Positions 23,471 to 34,575 of a stretch of DNA of 64,000 nt are shown here, in pieces. Numbering within the stretch: the first letter of the stretch is position 1; each line of letters begins with the position of its first letter. The DNA lies in contig CM070723.1 in assembly GCA_036346275.1 (NCBI GenBank), positions 49,368,743 to 49,432,742 on the forward strand, read 5' to 3'. This DNA comes from Otatea glauca (Eukaryota > Streptophyta > Magnoliopsida > Poales > Poaceae). The notes beneath the pieces were generated by a model. It was not told the DNA's origin, searched no databases, and worked only from the letters and a program-made list of their open reading frames with translations. The position numbers and the translations under genes are program-made.

Positions 23471-23625
23471 ACCGCAGGCTCGTGGACAGCATCAGCACCC
23501 TTGTCGTCAACGACATGACGGCGTCGCCTTCACCGACGGCAGCACCATCGAACTCAGCTCTCGCTACATTAACAGCTACACCGGCGACGTCAAGGCCGAG
23601 TTCATTTGCACCTTCATGATGGGCT

Positions 23626-25739
23626 TGGTATTCATTGTCCAACGTAAAAAGAAATGCAGGCCAAGTAGCAGCAGGGGCAATGTAGTAGACCTTCCAGCAA
23701 GCATCATCCCTACGAGGCTATCACTGGTTACGGTCTTGGCGGTTCTTATATGGCTCTTTACGGCCATGCAGTTGGTCGAATTTACACTTACCTGTTGAGA
23801 AGGCAACTGAATTTAATATTTAATCATCGTTTGGATATGTTACAAATCTTATATCGCTTGCACGATCATTATGAAGATTTTGACAACATTAATTCTTAAT
23901 AATTTAAAGACACCTTGATACTAGCTAGCATTATAATATAAACATCAGTGACAGTATTTAAAAGATCTAGACCATTAAACGATCCAGGTGGAACTGGCCC
24001 CTTATTTGTTTTTTTTTCTAATAGCACATTCTTAAAAAAATTATGAAAATAGACCCTCTTTGTGCTACAGTACATAGGGAGGAACCATGTGGTACTGTAG
24101 CACAGATTGCTATAGTACCAAGGTATTTTTCCCCTCGAAATTTGAGTTGTCGTGAGTGTCTGTTGACCCCGAGCGTGGGATTCTATTTTCCGCTGAGTGG
24201 AGGGGCGAGAATTGCGATCTTTCAGAGATACGGTGGTGCGGCATTCAATTTTCCGCTCTATGGTAGTGTGGTATTCGGTTTTTCGTAGCGAAACGGTGCA
24301 CTGTCCACAGGAATCGCTACGTGTCATCTCGTAGTATTTTCCGCAACCGGTAGGCTAGGAGGTTATATTTGTTAAAAGAAATCGCAGGAGTAGTAGTTTT
24401 AAATTTTTATTTCAGCTACAACAGTGGAGAGCTCGTCCATATCCACATGTCAAAATTGCAGTCACTCTCTGACTACATTTGATGTTTTTCCGCAGCTATA
24501 ACGACGATGAGACGAGCGCACTGCACGGCGCGTTGTCGAGAAATCAGAAGTGCCTTTGCAGGTGGCACGTCGTACGAGGTGGATGGTGCATGGGGCAAAG
24601 AGTCGTGCAGACCTGCGCTAGCTAGCTGGAGCCTGAGCTGTGAGCTGCGCACGCAGACTGCAGCGGCCACTTCGCCCGTACTAGCAACTCCAGTCCAGTC
24701 CTCCGCGGCCCACACAGAGATCCGGTGCAGTTTGAGTGGGATCATCAAGTTTACGGTCCTCAATTAATCGTTCGATCGAAAAACACGAGCTATATATTTT
24801 AAGTCCTGTAGCAAGATACCATAGCAATCTTTTTTTTTCTTTCTGATCTCGACTATCCGTTCTCTCCATGCAACGATTGGATTGAGTGGGGATTGCCAAC
24901 TGCCAATGATCCCTGTCCCTAGTCTGTTATGTTACCCTGTTTTGTTTAACAGGGACATGTATAATCTAATAATAGTCTCTTCTTCTAGAGGTCACTCTAA
25001 GGTTTTATTTATTTATTTATTTCTATCTATGTATACCGATAAAAAATTATATTACTCCTTTTACTTTGGATGATATATTTACTCTAATTTATGGTATTAA
25101 ATGATATTGAAAATAGCTGAAGGGAGAGAGGAGAAGAGAGAGAAAAATAGTAAAAAGTTACATTAAAATTATAGAATAACATATACCTAAACATGAAATT
25201 TTAGTGAGTGTAAACTTTTCTTATACTTAAGTGTCTTATTGGGCTGGGGTACTAATGAACTTTAGTTTTGGTTTTTATATCGTGGAACCGCGGGAGTACA
25301 TGATCGGTATGAAACTTTAAATCGAGTGCACGCACGCACGAGCGCATCCAACGCACATGAACTTACGGAAGCATTGACTTGATCTTAAAGGCGCGTACGT
25401 ACGTGCGACAGAAGCTAGGCTATGAACTTACGTGGACCGTACGTATCCTTAATCTGCACGATTGGCGACACGCAGTCCACGACAAGATGTCAAGATGAGC
25501 CGACACGTCATGAATTTAATCCAGAGCTCGGACAGCACGCACGCATGCAGGACCTACGTACGGTACGACTATATATATATATATATATGCACACACTAAT
25601 ACTATACGTGCTGACGTGTACTGTAGCGTGGTATACATCGAGCTGAAAAGACTGACACCAACCAGCTGCAGTTACTCTTGCATAGCACCTCCATTACGTA
25701 GTGGTACGTACAAGCTATCTACGTTTGCATCATCATTAA
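23626..25739. other. Non-coding intergenic DNA with MITE debris
   Basis: No supported gene. Around 25137-25200 there is a fragment of the Stowaway-related family also seen at 32540 and 34576 (words such as AAAAAGTTA and GTTAGAATGACAT-like). A TA run lies at 25570-25587. Short inverted words around TACTGTAGCACAG occur at 24065-24115. Confidence 0.4.
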
Positions 25740-25972
25740 GGGCATGTTTGTTTTAGTTTTGAATTTTTTAAAAATTGATTTTGAATTATAGTGATAGAGA
25801 AGTTGATTTTTTTAAAAGTTAAAATAAAAATATATAAATTGAATTGTGGATTCTAGTGTATATGAGTGGGATGGATTGTGAGAATCGAATTCTAGAATCA
25901 ACCAGCTGGATTGTTTTTTATTTTGCTTTTGGAGACAAAATTCAGAATTAAAAAGGTAAAACAAGCATGTCC
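25740..25972. mobile_element. Tourist-like MITE, ~233 bp
   Basis: The left end reads GGGCATGTTTGTTTTAG; the reverse of the right end reads GGACATGCTTGTTTTACC. The flanks are TAA and TAT, an imperfect 3-bp duplication. The interior (GATTCTAG, AATTGTGGATTCTAGTG) is shared with the better preserved copy at 31605-31833, so both belong to one family. Confidence 0.7.
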
Positions 25973-26890
25973 TATTACATGAAGCTGCATGCTGAGTCGG
26001 TGACCATTTTTGGGAACCTGCACGAATGTCGTGCGTCACAAACTCACAATGCACGCTAAGCACGTGTCAGATGCGCATGTTCCGGCCGCTCACTGCAGTG
26101 TGCACGTACTGTGATTTCTTGTATTCCGTGCTCCGTGCTACTGTGATTTCTTGTATTCCGCTGTACACGTACGTACATTCGCATGCATGCAGTTGCGTAC
26201 GTACGTACGTACGTACCCCCTGCCAGCTGGGACACAGTAGCTGTATATATACGAGAGAAATATGCATTGATCGACCAGCCGATACGTACAATACTGTAAA
26301 GGCTACGTACAGACGAGATATATATACATGCAACGAGTAGCTATAGCTAATCCACGTACGCAGTAAGTTATATGTAGTGCATGCGGGCAAGAGCAGCAAG
26401 ACGTACATGATGCAGAGACAGGCAAGGTGTACACAGTAAGTTATTTGTTGACTGAATTGGCTTGGTTTAGGAGTGGTTTTAATATCTTAGAACTATTTGT
26501 ATAGTATTTTTAGCAAGTTTCAATTATATATCTTAGATTTATAATGTTATAAAATTATTGTATAACACTGTAGAGTTGAATATGTGAAGTTTGCACCTCC
26601 GTATAAATGTTTCTAGTCTTGCTATTGTGTACAGTACGTACATGGAGTGGATTCAGGATTTCGTCGAGTCCTATGCTGAACTTGAGTAGGCTAACGTTTT
26701 AGAACTAACGTATATTACACTACTACTTCATTCTAGGCCAAAACTATCTATGCTAATTGCTATACATCGCTAACATTATCGCGTTTCGTACCGAAACTCA
26801 CGGGTTTTAAATCCGCCCCTGCATACGTGTATATATACGTACTTTTATGCATTCAGAGTTCATTTGCTCCAAGTGCTAGCTAGCTGCATG
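25973..26890. other. ACGT-rich non-coding stretch
   Basis: Unusually dense in ACGTACGT and TGCATGCA words, including an uninterrupted (ACGT)n run at about 26194-26216, and a repeated TGTGATTTCTTGTATTCCG at about 26109 and 26141. It resembles promoter-type sequence, but no start codon or exon follows in either direction. Confidence 0.4.
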
Positions 26891-27192
26891 GAGTTATTTT
26901 TTAAAATAATATTTGAAAAATAAAAAATTACAGAAATAATATACCAAAATTAAAAATTACAAATATACCTCTCTGTCGCTATTTGTCGCCTGCGTTCGCT
27001 CAGTAGAAATGAAGCCTAAAATTGCTCTATGTCGCTATTAAATAGCGACAGAGAGTCTATCGCTATTTGGAATAGCGATAGGCCTCTGTCGTTATTCCAA
27101 ATTGCGACATAGAGGTATATTTGTAATTTTAAATTTCGGTATATTATTTCTGTAATTTTTTATTTTTCAAATATTATTTTTAAAAATAATTC
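26891..27192. mobile_element. Mutator-like foldback MITE, 302 bp
   Basis: Long inverted arms: the left starts GAGTTATTTTTTAAAATAAT and the reverse of the right starts GAATTATTTTTAAAAATAAT. The arms continue for about 90 bp through AAATTACAGAAATAATATACC. A perfect 10-bp direct repeat, TAGCTGCATG, flanks it (26881-26890 and 27193-27202), consistent with a MULE-type duplication. The loop is itself palindromic around GTCGCTATT and AATAGCGAC words. Confidence 0.8.
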
Positions 27193-28347
27193 TAGCTGCA
27201 TGCATGCAACTGTTCAACCCCAGTTGAGGTTATATATGTATATCACCATTCTCCTGTTTGCTTCTGGCTAGCCGGCCGGCAACCGCTGGTTCGCATGCAG
27301 CGAGGATACGACGATGGAGCTGTATATATATAGGGGTCTACTCAACAATCTTCTGAAAATTAATCAAATCACAATTACTCTTGTGTACTATTGGATTTTG
27401 ATCTAACCATATAGATCTCTCCCCTCTTTCTCTCATATATTTAGCCCCTCTAATCCTAATCTTTGTCGTTAAATAAATTGACAACATGGTTTTATCGCCA
27501 ATTGAAGCCTCAGCTTGTCGACCAAATGAATTCATGGTACGAAACAATATGTCGGTCAATTCAATCAGTGATAAAATAGACATATGATACCAATTCAATT
27601 GGCGATAGAATAACGACAACTAATTCTGTCATCAATTCAATTGGCGGCAAAGGTATATTTTTATAATTCTGTCATCAATTCATTTAGAAATGTATTATTT
27701 TAAAAAAAATCCGGCAAGGCAAGATGTTCGTTGTCAGTAGTGTATGTGTGCAACAAATATCATTGCTGTATAATACCAGGGCCTAGCTACCAACACATAC
27801 AGTGGAAATTAATTGACTAGACACAATAGATGGACCCACTAGTAAGCCTAATGGATGTGCTACAAATTGATGGCCGGGAAAGGAGTATGTTGGCTAACTT
27901 GGTCCACATATAAGTCTAAATCTCTGTCTCTCTCGTCCCTTCACTTACTGCAATGCATGCATATGCGAATGATTAATGTTTATGTCATGGCCAAACCATG
28001 TTATCGAATAAGGATGATGCTACAATTAATAATTGTCGAATTCGCTGTAAACCCATGAATCGCGAACTCGATTCGTCGAAACCAAACCGGGAATCATGGC
28101 AAAATGCTTCCTTGACCTCCTGTGCATTGGACCTCTTCATATCAAGTCCTTCCATTTTCTCGGATTCGAACTCACCTCAAACAATGCATTTTGCTTCCTT
28201 GCTTACAAGATTCAAAACAGCTAGAAAAAGCACTTTGCTTTCTGCTATACCAAAACTAAAAAAAAAACATGAACTCACAAATTCGCAGAAAAACACCTCT
28301 TTGATGAAGACAGGGGTGCCGTACTCTTGGGAGACGGTGCTTGATCT
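27193..28347. other. Non-coding stretch with a degraded foldback arm
   Basis: 27480-27720 contains repeated CAATTGGCG and ATCAATTCAATTGGCG words. It ends in a GGTATATTTTTATAATTCTG...TATTATTTTAAAAAA arm resembling the right arm of the foldback at 26891-27192, but no left arm or target duplication was found. No gene is supported from 27720 to 28347. Confidence 0.4.
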
Positions 28348-28737
28348 TGTTGAAACAACCCAGGACAAAGCCTGATAACTGAGCAACAATGCAGAGCAAA
28401 ATCTTCAGCTCTGTCTGAAAAGCCTTTGCCGATACAGAGTCCAAATACTGAATTCAGAACAAAAGTATGGCAACAGAGGAACAAACAGCAGAAGAGCTTT
28501 TGCGACGTGAAAATAGCACACGTCTTTTCTGGTTTTTATTCTCTATATATACTCAAGATCACAAGTGTTTGGATAATTATCCAGCAAAGCAAATCAGAAT
28601 CGAAACTAACTAAACTAAGTCTTTACCGATATGTATACTGTAGCCTATCCGACAATTAAACGCAGCTTAACTGACTTAACTGAATACTTAACTAACAGAC
28701 CGACTCTGAAATCTGAAACTACAAGATTAAACTAACA
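28348..28737 (-). repeat. 3' LTR of Copia-2
   Basis: 390 bp, TG...CA on either strand. It lines up with the other LTR throughout except for the MITE insertion there. The adjacent plus-strand sequence AAACTCCCCCTTA is the complement of the polypurine tract. Confidence 0.9.
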
Positions 28738-29009
28738 AAACTCCCCCTTAATCTTGTACTTCTGATTTCACATCCATAATACCGAGTCTCTGCCGTAACT
28801 TTGTGAACTTAATTCTTCCTAGAGCCTTTGTTAACAAATCTGCAATTTGATCTTAAGGAATAATATCCTCAGCTTCAACCTCACCATTTTCAACACAATC
28901 TCAAATATAATGGTACTTAGTATCAATATGTTTACTTCATTTGTGATGAACTGGATTTAGGCACAGAGATATAGCTGACTTATTATACTTTGAGCAGCAC
29001 TTTTTCAAC

Positions 29010-29513
29010 CTACTGATTCATCAAATTCGCCATCATTCTTTCAAGCCAAATTCCCTGACTTGCTGCGGTTGTACCTGCAATGTACTCGGCTTCATAAGAC
29101 GATAACGCAACAACCTTTTGTTTCTGTGATGTCCAACTAATCACGTTTGCTCCAAGGAAGAAAACGATACTTGAGGTACTCTTCCTGTCATCAACATCTC
29201 CAGCAAAGTCACTGTCTGTATACCCAACCAAACCGGAATTGCTAGCAGTGGAGTATAAGCAGCTGAATTTCAATGTCCCTTTTACATATCTCGAAATCTG
29301 TTTTACGGTAGCCATATGCTGAGTCCTTGGCTTCTCCATAAATCGACTAACAATGCCAACCGCATATGCAATATCCGGTCTAGTATGTACCAAATATCTA
29401 AGGCTGCCTACAACGCTTCTGTATAAGGTTGAATCAATAGGAGGGTTCTCACTAACCTTGCTCAGCTTTATTCTTGCCTCCATAGGAGTGAAAGTTGAAT
29501 TGCAGTATTTCAT
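29010..29513 (-). pseudogene. Copia-2 RNase H (pol C-terminus)
   Basis: A 167-codon frame begins with MKYCNSTFTPMEARIKLS and contains the Copia tail: LRYLVHTRPDIAYAVGIVSR, the RNase H start GYTDSDFAGD, and SSYEAEYIAGTTAASQGIWL. The Asp and Glu catalytic residues are visible. The upstream RT half of the protein is absent because of the internal deletion, so this is a fragment. Confidence 0.9.
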
Positions 29514-29583
29514 ACCACATTTTTAACTGCAGCTTTGAACTTCTTAAAGCACTAAAGTGCTTCATCTTTGCTTTTGAGTAATT

Positions 29584-30234
29584 CTACCCACATATACTTG
29601 CTATAATCACAAGTAATAGAAAGTATTGATTACCTGCAGGCATGATGGGTGTAATCTTGCAGTACAGGTCGCCATGTACTAGACCCAATTTCTCCTCAGC
29701 TCTGAACACAACAGATGATGGAAACGGCTTCCTGTGTTGTTTACCAAGTTGAACAGCCTTTGCAAAATTGCTGACATGATCAATCAAAGGCATTCCTTCT
29801 ACCATCTTCTTCAATCCGAGGCTCCTCAAAGCTCGGAAATTCAGATGTCCAAATCTATTGTGCCACAACCACGCAGTATCACTTGCTCTTGACAGAAGAC
29901 ACAAAGGTTCGGTTATATTCAAGTCGAGTGCATACAACCTATTTTGGGACCTTTTTACCCTAGCCAGGAGCATCCCTTCACGGTCATAGATGCACATGAC
30001 TCCATCTTCAATGATTATCTTACTCCCATTCTCATCTAGCTGGCCAAGGCTAATGATGCTACTCTTGAGTTTTGGTATATAATAGACCTCAGTGAGCACA
30101 TTGTGCTCATTATTCCTGCAGTTCAGTAGAACCGAACCAATCCCACAGATGTTCACTACCGATCCATCTCCAAATTTTACCTTACCTTTTATTGTTTCAT
30201 CAAGTTCAGCAAAGAGATGTTTGGATCCCACCAT
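29584..30234 (-). pseudogene. Copia-2 protease end, gag-pre-integrase and integrase start
   Basis: A 216-codon frame begins just after the protease active site (MVGSKHLFAELDETIKG). It continues with VLTEVYYIPKLKSSIISLGQ and contains the pre-integrase HHCC region with WLWHNRFGHLNFRALR. It ends at the beginning of the integrase core (LGLVHGDLYCKITP). The catalytic acidic residues of integrase are lost in the deletion that joins it, about 70 bp later, to RNase H. Confidence 0.9.
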
Positions 30235-30429
30235 GTGGTTACTAGCACCTGTATCAAGGTACCACCTTCCTTCAGAAGCTCAAGCTTCATTACTCTGATC
30301 AGGAAGCTCTTTATCTTTATTAAGCATCACTAGATGTCCTTCACTCTAGACGACTTGTACAATATTGCATGTCTCGGCCAACAACAATGCCGGCTCCATG
30401 TCATCCTTCTTCTGGATATAATTTGCTTG

Positions 30430-31310
30430 TTCTCTCCTTAGTCTACGGCATTCACTTCAGAAGTGCCCCATCATGTCACAATTATAACACTTAATCTTTG
30501 ATTTATCAAACTTCTTGTATTTTCTTTCTTCACCATCATCACCATGGTTTCCTTCATGATCACGACCATGGCCTCATCCCCGACCATGGCCCCGGCCATA
30601 CGTTGCTCTCATACCAGAGTTTGTGGCCTCGCCATGTTTCTTATCCTTCACCGATAGACTTTCCCACTGTGCATGGGTAAACATTAGCTGCTTCCCATCC
30701 TTCTCACCATGTCCACGGCGCCTTCCTTTTGAGCTCTCTACAAACGCCCTCAAGCGTCTTATTGCTTCCTGTAAGGACATACTCTCAACATCACCAAATT
30801 GTTCAATCGTGCCAATGATTTGCATGAACTGATCTGGCACAGAACTAAACAACTTCTCCACAATGGTAACGTCTTTCAACTCTGTACTGAGTGATCGTAT
30901 CTCACCCACCACAGCGGTCAGCTTATGTGAGAATTCCACAATGCTCTCCCCATCGCCCATGATCAGTGGATCAAATTGGCGCTTCAGTACTTGCACTCTT
31001 GCTTTTCTGACACGATCTTCTCCAATGCGCATATCCCGGATTGCTCCCCATGACTCCTTTGTTGTTTCCTTGCCAGCAATAGCCATCATGACATGGTCTG
31101 GAACAGATTGGGAGATCGCGGCTAGAGCGCCCTGATCCTTGTCCTCTTCGGCCAATGCATCGCCTTCTACCACTCCCCATACGCCAACTGAATTGGAATT
31201 CCTCTTGCTACTGCTTTTATACCAGACATGGACAGGTCGGTTAGAGCTGCTCTTACCGGAAATTGATCTCCCGTTGCTGCTGTCGGTGGTGCGTTGTCGC
31301 CCATTGTCAC
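30430..31310 (-). pseudogene. Copia-2 gag with zinc knuckle
   Basis: Begins at MGDNAPPTAATGD in one frame (near 31303), then shifts frame to SVGVWGVVEGDALAEED. It runs through a UBN2-type Copia gag block with KESWGAIRDMRIGEDRVRKA, VQVLKRQFDPLIM and FSSVPDQFMQIIGTIEQFG. A CCHC knuckle (CYNCDMMGHF, stop, SEC) lies at about 30450-30495, with a stop codon between the His and the last Cys. The frameshift and stop make it non-functional. Confidence 0.85.
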
Positions 31311-31323
31311 GCGTGTAGTCAGC

Positions 31324-31335
31324 TCTGATACCACT
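31324..31335 (-). other. Primer-binding site of Copia-2
   Basis: Read on the minus strand, TGGTATCAGAGC follows the 5' LTR after a few bases. This is the initiator-methionine tRNA complement used by most plant LTR elements. Confidence 0.9.
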
Positions 31336-31950
31336 TGTTGAAATAATCGAGGACAAAGCCTAATAATTGTGCAACAATGCAGAGAAAAATCTTCAGCTCT
31401 GTCTGAAACGCCTTTGCCGACAGAGTCCAAATACTGAATTCAGAACAAAAGTACGGCAACAGAGGAACAAACAGCAGAAGAGCTTTTGCGACGTGAAAAC
31501 AACACATGTCTTTCCTGATTTTTATTCTCTATATATACTCAAGATTACAAGTGTTCGGATAATTATCCAGCAAAGCAAATTAGAATCGAAACTGACTAAA
31601 CTAAGGGCCTATTTGTTTTTACTTTTGATTCTGGATTCTGGCCCCAAAAGCAGAACAAAAAACAAAAAACCGATTCTAGAAATCGATTCTCACAATCCAA
31701 CCCACTCATATACACTAGAATCCACAATTCACTTCATACGTGCTTTTGGATTCCAACTTTTGGAGAATCAGCTTCTCTACGACCACAATCTAGAATCAAC
31801 CTTTAGAGAATCCAAAGCAAAAAAAACAGACCCTAAGTATTTATCGATACGTATATTGTAGCATATCTAACAATTAAACACGGCTTAACTGAATACTTAA
31901 CTAACAGACCGACTGACTCTGAAATCTGAAACTACAAGATTAAACTAACA
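31336..31950 (-). repeat. 5' LTR of Copia-2 with an inserted MITE
   Basis: 615 bp. Removing the 229-bp MITE and its 3-bp duplication leaves about 383 bp, matching the other LTR (390 bp). Confidence 0.9.
31605..31833. mobile_element. Tourist-like MITE nested in the Copia-2 LTR
   Basis: The left end reads GGGCCTATTTGTTTTTAC and the right end reads GCAAAAAAAACAGACCC. A perfect TAA target duplication (31602-31604 and 31834-31836) flanks it. The empty site is visible in the other LTR near 28617, where ACTAAACTAAGTC is uninterrupted. The interior shares GATTCTAG-type words with 25740-25972. Confidence 0.92.
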
Positions 31951-32209
31951 TATCTCCATGGAGGTGACTTGGAAGGTCTCAGTGGCGCTATGGATACTGG
32001 ATGGAGTCAGTACGGTGTGCCATTGGGGATTGCGACGCGGCGCAGAGAGGAGGAGAGAGGAAGACTGGCATTGGACAGTATCGAGGAGTGCGGCGGTAAG
32101 TTCCCTCGGCACCGGTGGGGAATGGGGACTTGCAAAGGTGTGGGGAACCAAGGTTAGGAGTAAAGAGGCGGGTCAAATTTACCAGATTTTTTTACTATCT
32201 TGAGAGGTA

Positions 32210-32522
32210 CTCCCTCCGTCCTGTAAAGTAAGGGACAGAAGAAATTTTAGAATAGATTATAGTTTCTGCCAAAAGACTCTAATGCCCCTATTTAATATTG
32301 TGTCTCTATTAATTGGCAACATGCATGCATTAATTAATCACGATTATAGAGAATGACCTGCCGCGTTTTTCTTTTAGAATATGTGTGGTCGCATGTATCT
32401 GCGTGTATCTGCATGCATGGGCACAATTTGAGAACACAATTTAAGGGGGAGAGCTCTCAATCTCTAATATTAGAGGACACAATTTGAACGCTTCTCTCCC
32501 TTACTTTCAAGGACGGAGGGAG
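32210..32522. mobile_element. Stowaway MITE
   Basis: The left end CTCCCTCCGTCCTGTAAAGT and the complementary right end are flanked by TA on each side (32208-32209 and 32523-32524). This is the classic grass Stowaway terminus. No coding capacity. Confidence 0.92.
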
Positions 32523-32539
32523 TACCAAACTACTCATGT

Positions 32540-32815
32540 CCATTTCTGAATAAATGATGTTTTAGAATTTTGCATTTCAACCAAGATACTAGTAGAAATG
32601 ACTAAATCGTCCTCATTCATTAACTTACTTATTGCTCTTAGATAGTATGTGTTACTCTAATCTATAATAATAAATAACAATGGGAGTATGCATGGTAAGA
32701 GTATGCAAAAGAAGAAAAAATAGTTAAAAGTTATATCGAAGTTGTAGAATAACATGTATTTAGAAATAAATTTGAAAGCTAGAATGACATATATTTAGGA
32801 ACGGATGGAGTATCC
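32540..32815. mobile_element. Stowaway-related MITE, left end missing
   Basis: The body matches 34576-34847 (GAAATGACTAAATCGTC, TTATTGCTCTTAGATA, GAATGACATATATTTAGG) and ends in GGAACGGATGGAGTA. The left CTCCCTCC terminus is absent or degraded. Confidence 0.65.
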
Positions 32816-32885
32816 ATTAAGTTAGCACCATGAGACCAGTTTAAAGGAAAAGAAGTACTGAGAGTAATTTGGTGGTACCTCGTAG

Positions 32886-33870
32886 CAGGGTTCCAAATAT
32901 CGATATCACGATTTTTGAATGAACAATATTTTTAAAAAATAAAAAATAGCTCAAAATCAGTAGAAATCGAATAAATTCGAAATCAATTTTTTCGAAATCG
33001 ACGGCAAAATTCATCGAAAAAATCTAAAATCGATCGGTGAAAGCGATTTTCACCATTTGAAGCGATTTTTACTGATTTTTGAGCTATTTTTTATTTTAGA
33101 ATTTGAGCGATTTTATACGATTTTCTGCACAATCAAGGAAAATTGAAAAAAAAAGGTAAATAGGAATTTTTTTAGAAATTCATAATAGATCCCAATTAAT
33201 CTATAAAATTCCTTAGAGAAATTTCAATAATTTTGAATTCATTTATTGATTTAAAAAAAATCAAAAATAACAATTAACGAAAAGGAACAATGACACTTTC
33301 AGATTTTTATAACAAATTAAAATTTTGATCATGCTCTGAAATTTATGGAATCATAAATAGTTACCAAGGATCATTTAGTAAAAATTTTCAGAAGTATTAG
33401 ACTTCATTTACTGCCCTTATAAAATAAATAATTGAAGAGCATATATTCTAATAGTAGCACTGTCAAAATTTTAAAAAATATACAGATCTGATAATAATCT
33501 TAAAATTTTAAATAATCATTATAATTTCGTTAGAACATCACAAAAAAAATTCAAAAATATTAGACTTCATTTATTGGCCCCTAGAAAATCAAAAACCGAA
33601 GAGCATATACAAAGATAGTAGCACTGTTAGAATTGTTTAAAAATATAAATGTCTAATAATGATCTAAAAATTTTACAACATCATTAGCATTACCTCAGAA
33701 CCTCACACAAAAATTTCAAATTTTTTAACACTTTTTGATAAAATTCTTCAAATTTTTCGAATTTTTAAATTTGAACTTGACCGGTTTGCCGAGCAATTTT
33801 TAATCATGAACCGCCGATACACGTGAAAATCGTGATTTTCGCTTGATTATGATCGATATTTGGAACCCTG
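32886..33870. mobile_element. Non-autonomous hAT-like element (family member c)
   Basis: Near-perfect terminal inverted repeats CAGGGTTCCAAATATCGAT lie at both ends. Flanking octamers are CCTCGTAG (32878-32885) and CCGCGTAG (33871-33878), matching at 7 of 8. The interior is AT-rich with GAAATCG words. It holds two diverged copies of a ~160-bp unit starting ATTAGACTTCATTTA at about 33397 and 33560. Confidence 0.85.
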
Positions 33871-34575
33871 CCGCGTAGTACCTTTCAAGGGTGGTAAAAT
33901 CTCTCCACGTTTATACAGGAAAGGAGTAGAACGATGGGCATGGTTAAACATCCATTTCAACGATGTGCTTTGGGCCCCATGCATCCAGCTCCTGGGCCCA
34001 CTCACAGACAGGCCCATCATTGGCTCACCGCAAAGGAAGGCCACTTCCTCCTCTGCCTCTGAGCTGCTGCTCATCTGAATTCGCTTGTTTTGTGTCCTAC
34101 TCACTTACTAATCTACTAGTTCTTGCTGCGTTAGGCCAGAACTCAGAACAAACTCTACTGTGCTGTTTAGCAGCTACGCTCACGTGAAACCATGTTCACA
34201 ATGTCGTTAGGCTTCTGCACATAGCAGTATTAGTATTAGGCTGTGCTGTACTGTGCATACAAAATATATTCCCTACTTCCATGCTCTGTTCTTCGTTCTA
34301 TCCCCCAGGTCGATTAATCCGTTGTGGCTGTGCTGGTTGGTGGTACTGGTACTGCTGCTTCCAGGAACAAAAGAAATGTAGAATCTAGAGCCGTCACAAG
34401 ATTTTGCTTTCTTTCTGATTCATGAAATGGAATATTGTTTTTTTGGCGGGCAATCACAAGACTGAGAGTCTGAATGTCTGGGTTTAGCATATACTTGTGC
34501 GTTTGACTTCTGTTCCTGTCCTTAGATCGGTACAGCCGAATATGCTGCAGTACACGGGTGCAGTTGTTTCTTATA
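33871..34575. other. Non-coding spacer
   Basis: Contains short open frames rich in Pro and Ser on both strands around 33900-34190, but no recognisable domain, splice pattern or conserved block. I see no gene here. Confidence 0.4.

Larger units (their letters stand above)
22131..23625 (+). pseudogene. Basic secretory protease (BSP, plant peptidase family) relic, split by an hAT-like insertion
   Basis: Two gene fragments flank the element at 22297-23470. The first starts at an ATG at 22131 (MKLPTAAVASQLL, then a stop) and continues with CFDQDYGIGYVKQVLSEAS and NVFNHT, matching the N-terminal half of plant basic secretory proteins. The second, just after the insertion, reads DGVAFTDGSTIELSSRYI and then YTGDVKAE, the next conserved block of that family. 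In-frame stops (a TAG before CFDQ and another before NVFNHT) plus a frameshift show the gene was decaying. The downstream HExxH-like metal-binding region is not recognisable. Intact BSPs are secreted, defence-associated proteins; this copy cannot make one. Confidence 0.75.
28348..31950 (-). mobile_element. Copia-type LTR retrotransposon, internally deleted (Copia-2)
   Basis: LTRs lie at 28348-28737 and 31336-31950, and the element reads on the minus strand. The primer-binding site TGGTATCAGAGC (initiator Met tRNA) is adjacent to the right-hand LTR, so that is the 5' LTR. A purine tract adjoins the left-hand LTR, so that is the 3' LTR. Flanking pentamers are GATCT and TATCT (4 of 5). Gag, protease/integrase N-terminus and RNase H are present, but most of integrase and all of RT are missing. 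It is therefore non-autonomous. A Tourist MITE sits inside the 5' LTR. Confidence 0.93.

Noticed and set aside
25973..26420. MicroRNA precursor in the ACGT-rich region
   Set aside because: Palindromic words are simple ACGT and TGCA repeats; no match to a mature miRNA I know and no convincing stem-loop with an asymmetric arm.
31951..32203. Possible host gene interrupted by Copia-2 (frames on both sides of 28348 and 31950)
   Set aside because: Joining the flanks gives short open stretches in more than one frame but no recognisable protein; not enough to call a disrupted gene.
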